Source: Erythrobacter sp047872805 (GTDB lineage Bacteria > Pseudomonadota > Alphaproteobacteria > Sphingomonadales > Sphingomonadaceae). Taken from it: a stretch of 64,000 nucleotides of DNA. The notes under the pieces were generated by a model. It was given only the letters and a program-made list of their open reading frames with translations, was not told the origin of the DNA and did no database searches. The translations under genes and the position numbers were made by a program. Within the stretch, counting starts at the first letter, position 1. Every line of letters begins with the position of its first letter. This document shows, piece by piece, positions 63,301-64,000 of this stretch. Where the stretch lies: NCBI RefSeq assembly GCF_047872805.1, contig NZ_JBLQUK010000008.1, forward strand, positions 90,245 to 154,244, written 5' to 3'.

Positions 63301-63882
63301 GTTGGCTTTGAGCTGTATCAATCGATGCTGGAGGACGCGATCCTGGCCGCCAAGGCGGGCGAGATGGGGCTGGAGAAAGCGCCCGACGCGTTCTCGCCCC
63401 AGATCACCGTCGATGCGCCGATCATGATTCCGGAAGCCTATGTGCCTGACCTCGCGGTGCGCATGGCGCTGTATCGCCGGCTCAATCAGGCGGCTGACAA
63501 GGCCGAAATCGAAAGCCTCGCCGCAGAAATGATCGACCGTTTCGGCGATCTGCCCTCGCCAACGCGCAATCTGGTGCGCCTGATCGAGATCAAGCATCAG
63601 GCGATCGAGGCCAACATCGCCAAGATTGATGTGGGCGCGCGCGGGACGCTGGTGACCTTTCACAAGGACGATTTCGCCGACGGACCGGGCCTTGTCGCTT
63701 ACGTCGACCGGCTGAACCAGAACGGGCAGGAAACTGCCAAATTGCGCCCGGACATGAAGCTGGTAATCAACCGCGCCTGGGGCGACCCGGAAAGCCGACT
63801 GAACGGTCTGTTCCAGCTGACCAAGGGGTTGAGCGCGATTGCGCGGAAGGCGGGAAAAAGAGGGGAGCTGACGGGCGGATAG
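60361..63882 (+). CDS. mfd: Transcription-repair coupling factor
   Basis: Displaces stalled RNA polymerase and recruits UvrA for transcription-coupled repair, 1173 residues from ATG 60361. Order of domains: UvrB-like N-terminal part (to about 350), RNA-polymerase-interacting CarD-like domain (GDLVVHVEHGIGKYLGLE, about 495), RecG-like motor with GDVGFGKTEVA, VDEEQRFGV and TATPIPRTLQ, then GRVGRS and the TRCF C-terminal domain. ATG 60328 is also in frame; I prefer 60361 (MPDLDRIL) because it matches the family start. No strong ribosome binding site at either. Confidence 0.95.
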   Translation: MPDLDRILNADAPLTLSSLPRGAQPLVMSDLARAAQRIKGGQRAVFIAPDDAAMHSLAEAARFFAPEIEVIEFPAWDCLPYDRASPALSVSAARLSALYRLQRAATGPQLLVTTVNAALQRVITPFRVRQSVREFRPGMSIGHESLAALLIRQGYSRTDTVIDHGEFAVRGSIVDIFPSSLDEGLRLDFFGDDLESLRLFDPSTQRSTGRLDAHLLLPASEALLDEDSIKRFRSRYREQFGASATQDPLYEAVSDGRRLAGMEHWLPLFEEELASLFDYLSGDDVVVIDQAALGAADERLRDIADYHEQRGRLSGEKSGSYRPLATDALYVGDGAFKTALAAAPAHRASVFAAPDGGDHLDFGFRAARDFSPERARGDNVYEAAAKHLLSVAKSGRKPLFAAYSNGSRARIASILEEAGAPAALAESWQDALGRAAKGKTAAMVLPLETGFANDDLEIITEQDVLGDRLVRRKKKRKDADAFLAELQALAQGDLVVHVEHGIGKYLGLEPVPVGKSQHDCVALEYRGGDKLFIPVENIDVLSRYGSSEESVPLDRLGGEAWQKRRAKLKERITAIAGELMKVAAQRALRKAPVFEADEASYNPFVDRFPWEETEDQDAAIADVLRDLESGRPMDRLVCGDVGFGKTEVALRAAFVAAMSGQQVAVVAPTTLLARQHYNGFVERFSGFPLNVGRLSRLVSAKEAAETREGLAKGSVDLVIGTHAILSKSTEFKNLGLVIVDEEQRFGVTHKEKLKQLRADVHMLTLTATPIPRTLQMAMSGLRELSTIQTPPVDRLAVRTYVMEWDDMVMREALLREHHRGGQSFIVVPRISDMADVEQWLRDNVPEVKPISAHGQMGAGEIEERMSAFYDGKYEVLLSTTIVESGLDLPSANTIIIHRADRFGLAQLYQLRGRVGRSKIRAYAYLTTPADTQLSEIAEKRLKVLSDLDSLGAGFQLASHDLDIRGAGNLLGDEQSGHIREVGFELYQSMLEDAILAAKAGEMGLEKAPDAFSPQITVDAPIMIPEAYVPDLAVRMALYRRLNQAADKAEIESLAAEMIDRFGDLPSPTRNLVRLIEIKHQAIEANIAKIDVGARGTLVTFHKDDFADGPGLVAYVDRLNQNGQETAKLRPDMKLVINRAWGDPESRLNGLFQLTKGLSAIARKAGKRGELTGG

Positions 63883-63951
63883 GGCCAATTTTCGCCATAT
63901 ACTGCCGTTCAGGAATCAATCCGATTGCTGCCACGAAATCCTTTGCAACCC

Positions 63952-63976
63952 CCGCTCAGCCTGAGCCTGTCGAAGG
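63952..63976. repeat. Dispersed hairpin repeat downstream of mfd
   Basis: The stretch contains GCTCA-GCC-TGAGC (63954-63966) followed by CTGTCGAAGG. A motif of this form (reverse strand CTTCGACAGGCTCAGG) is a familiar dispersed intergenic repeat in sphingomonad genomes. The 118 bases from the mfd stop to the window end hold no gene. Confidence 0.6.
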
Positions 63977-64000
63977 CCGCGCACTGACATCGCCGGCGCT

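Overview
The window is high-GC alphaproteobacterial chromosome and looks most like a marine sphingomonad of the Erythrobacter/Altererythrobacter group. The supports are a GAAC-N7-GAAC LexA box upstream of imuA/imuB, a PrsK/PrsR/PrsT-type exopolysaccharide module, a recG-sdhE-mfd cluster, ScfR-type control of isocitrate lyase, and a TonB-receptor glycan locus that includes a tryptophan-halogenase-like gene. No phage, integrase, insertion sequence, rRNA or CRISPR array is visible. Family names come from recognising motifs by eye; no database search was run.

0-13.7 kb: an exported beta-carbonic anhydrase, a PilZ protein, the SOS mutagenesis pair imuA-imuB (without dnaE2) behind a LexA box, an NSS transporter, panB, a BASS-type permease, and a four-gene minus-strand run: sugar transferase, prsK, prsR, prsT. 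13.7-24.9 kb: a ScfR/RamB-like regulator divergent from aceA, an M20 amidohydrolase, an SLC13 permease, tRNA-Leu, an inositol-monophosphatase-family enzyme, efp, thiE and two small exported proteins. 24.9-31 kb: a central carbon run tkt-gap-pgk-(NTF2-like)-(thioesterase)-class I aldolase. 31-33.5 kb: a small coiled-coil protein, a long zapA, a probable 6S RNA, a block of tandem GC-rich repeats, fau, a DUF2842 protein and tRNA-Asp. 33.6-38.9 kb: branched-chain 2-oxoacid dehydrogenase E1alpha-E1beta-E2, thyA and tRNA-Pro.

38.9-52.7 kb is the main accessory region. It is a beta-1,3-glucan (laminarin-type) utilisation locus with a TonB-dependent receptor, GH16 endoglucanase lipoprotein, LacI-family regulator, MFS transporter, GH3 beta-glucosidase lipoprotein and SSS sugar symporter on the minus strand, and a tryptophan-halogenase-like flavoprotein and a secreted duplicated-domain protein on the plus strand. 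Three nearly identical 14-bp palindromes of LacI-operator type sit before GH3, between the receptor and the halogenase, and before the duplicated-domain protein. They tie both strands into one probable regulon.

52.7-64 kb: DUF3429 protein, SDR oxidoreductase, ABC1/UbiB-like kinase, DUF885 hydrolase, low-molecular-weight phosphatase, recG, sdhE and mfd. The most unusual non-coding signals are a 21-bp hairpin abutting the LexA box, a direct-repeat TGACACA motif of the same layout before two distant catabolic genes, tandem repeats between 6S RNA and fau, and two palindromic repeats translated in frame inside the E2 linker.
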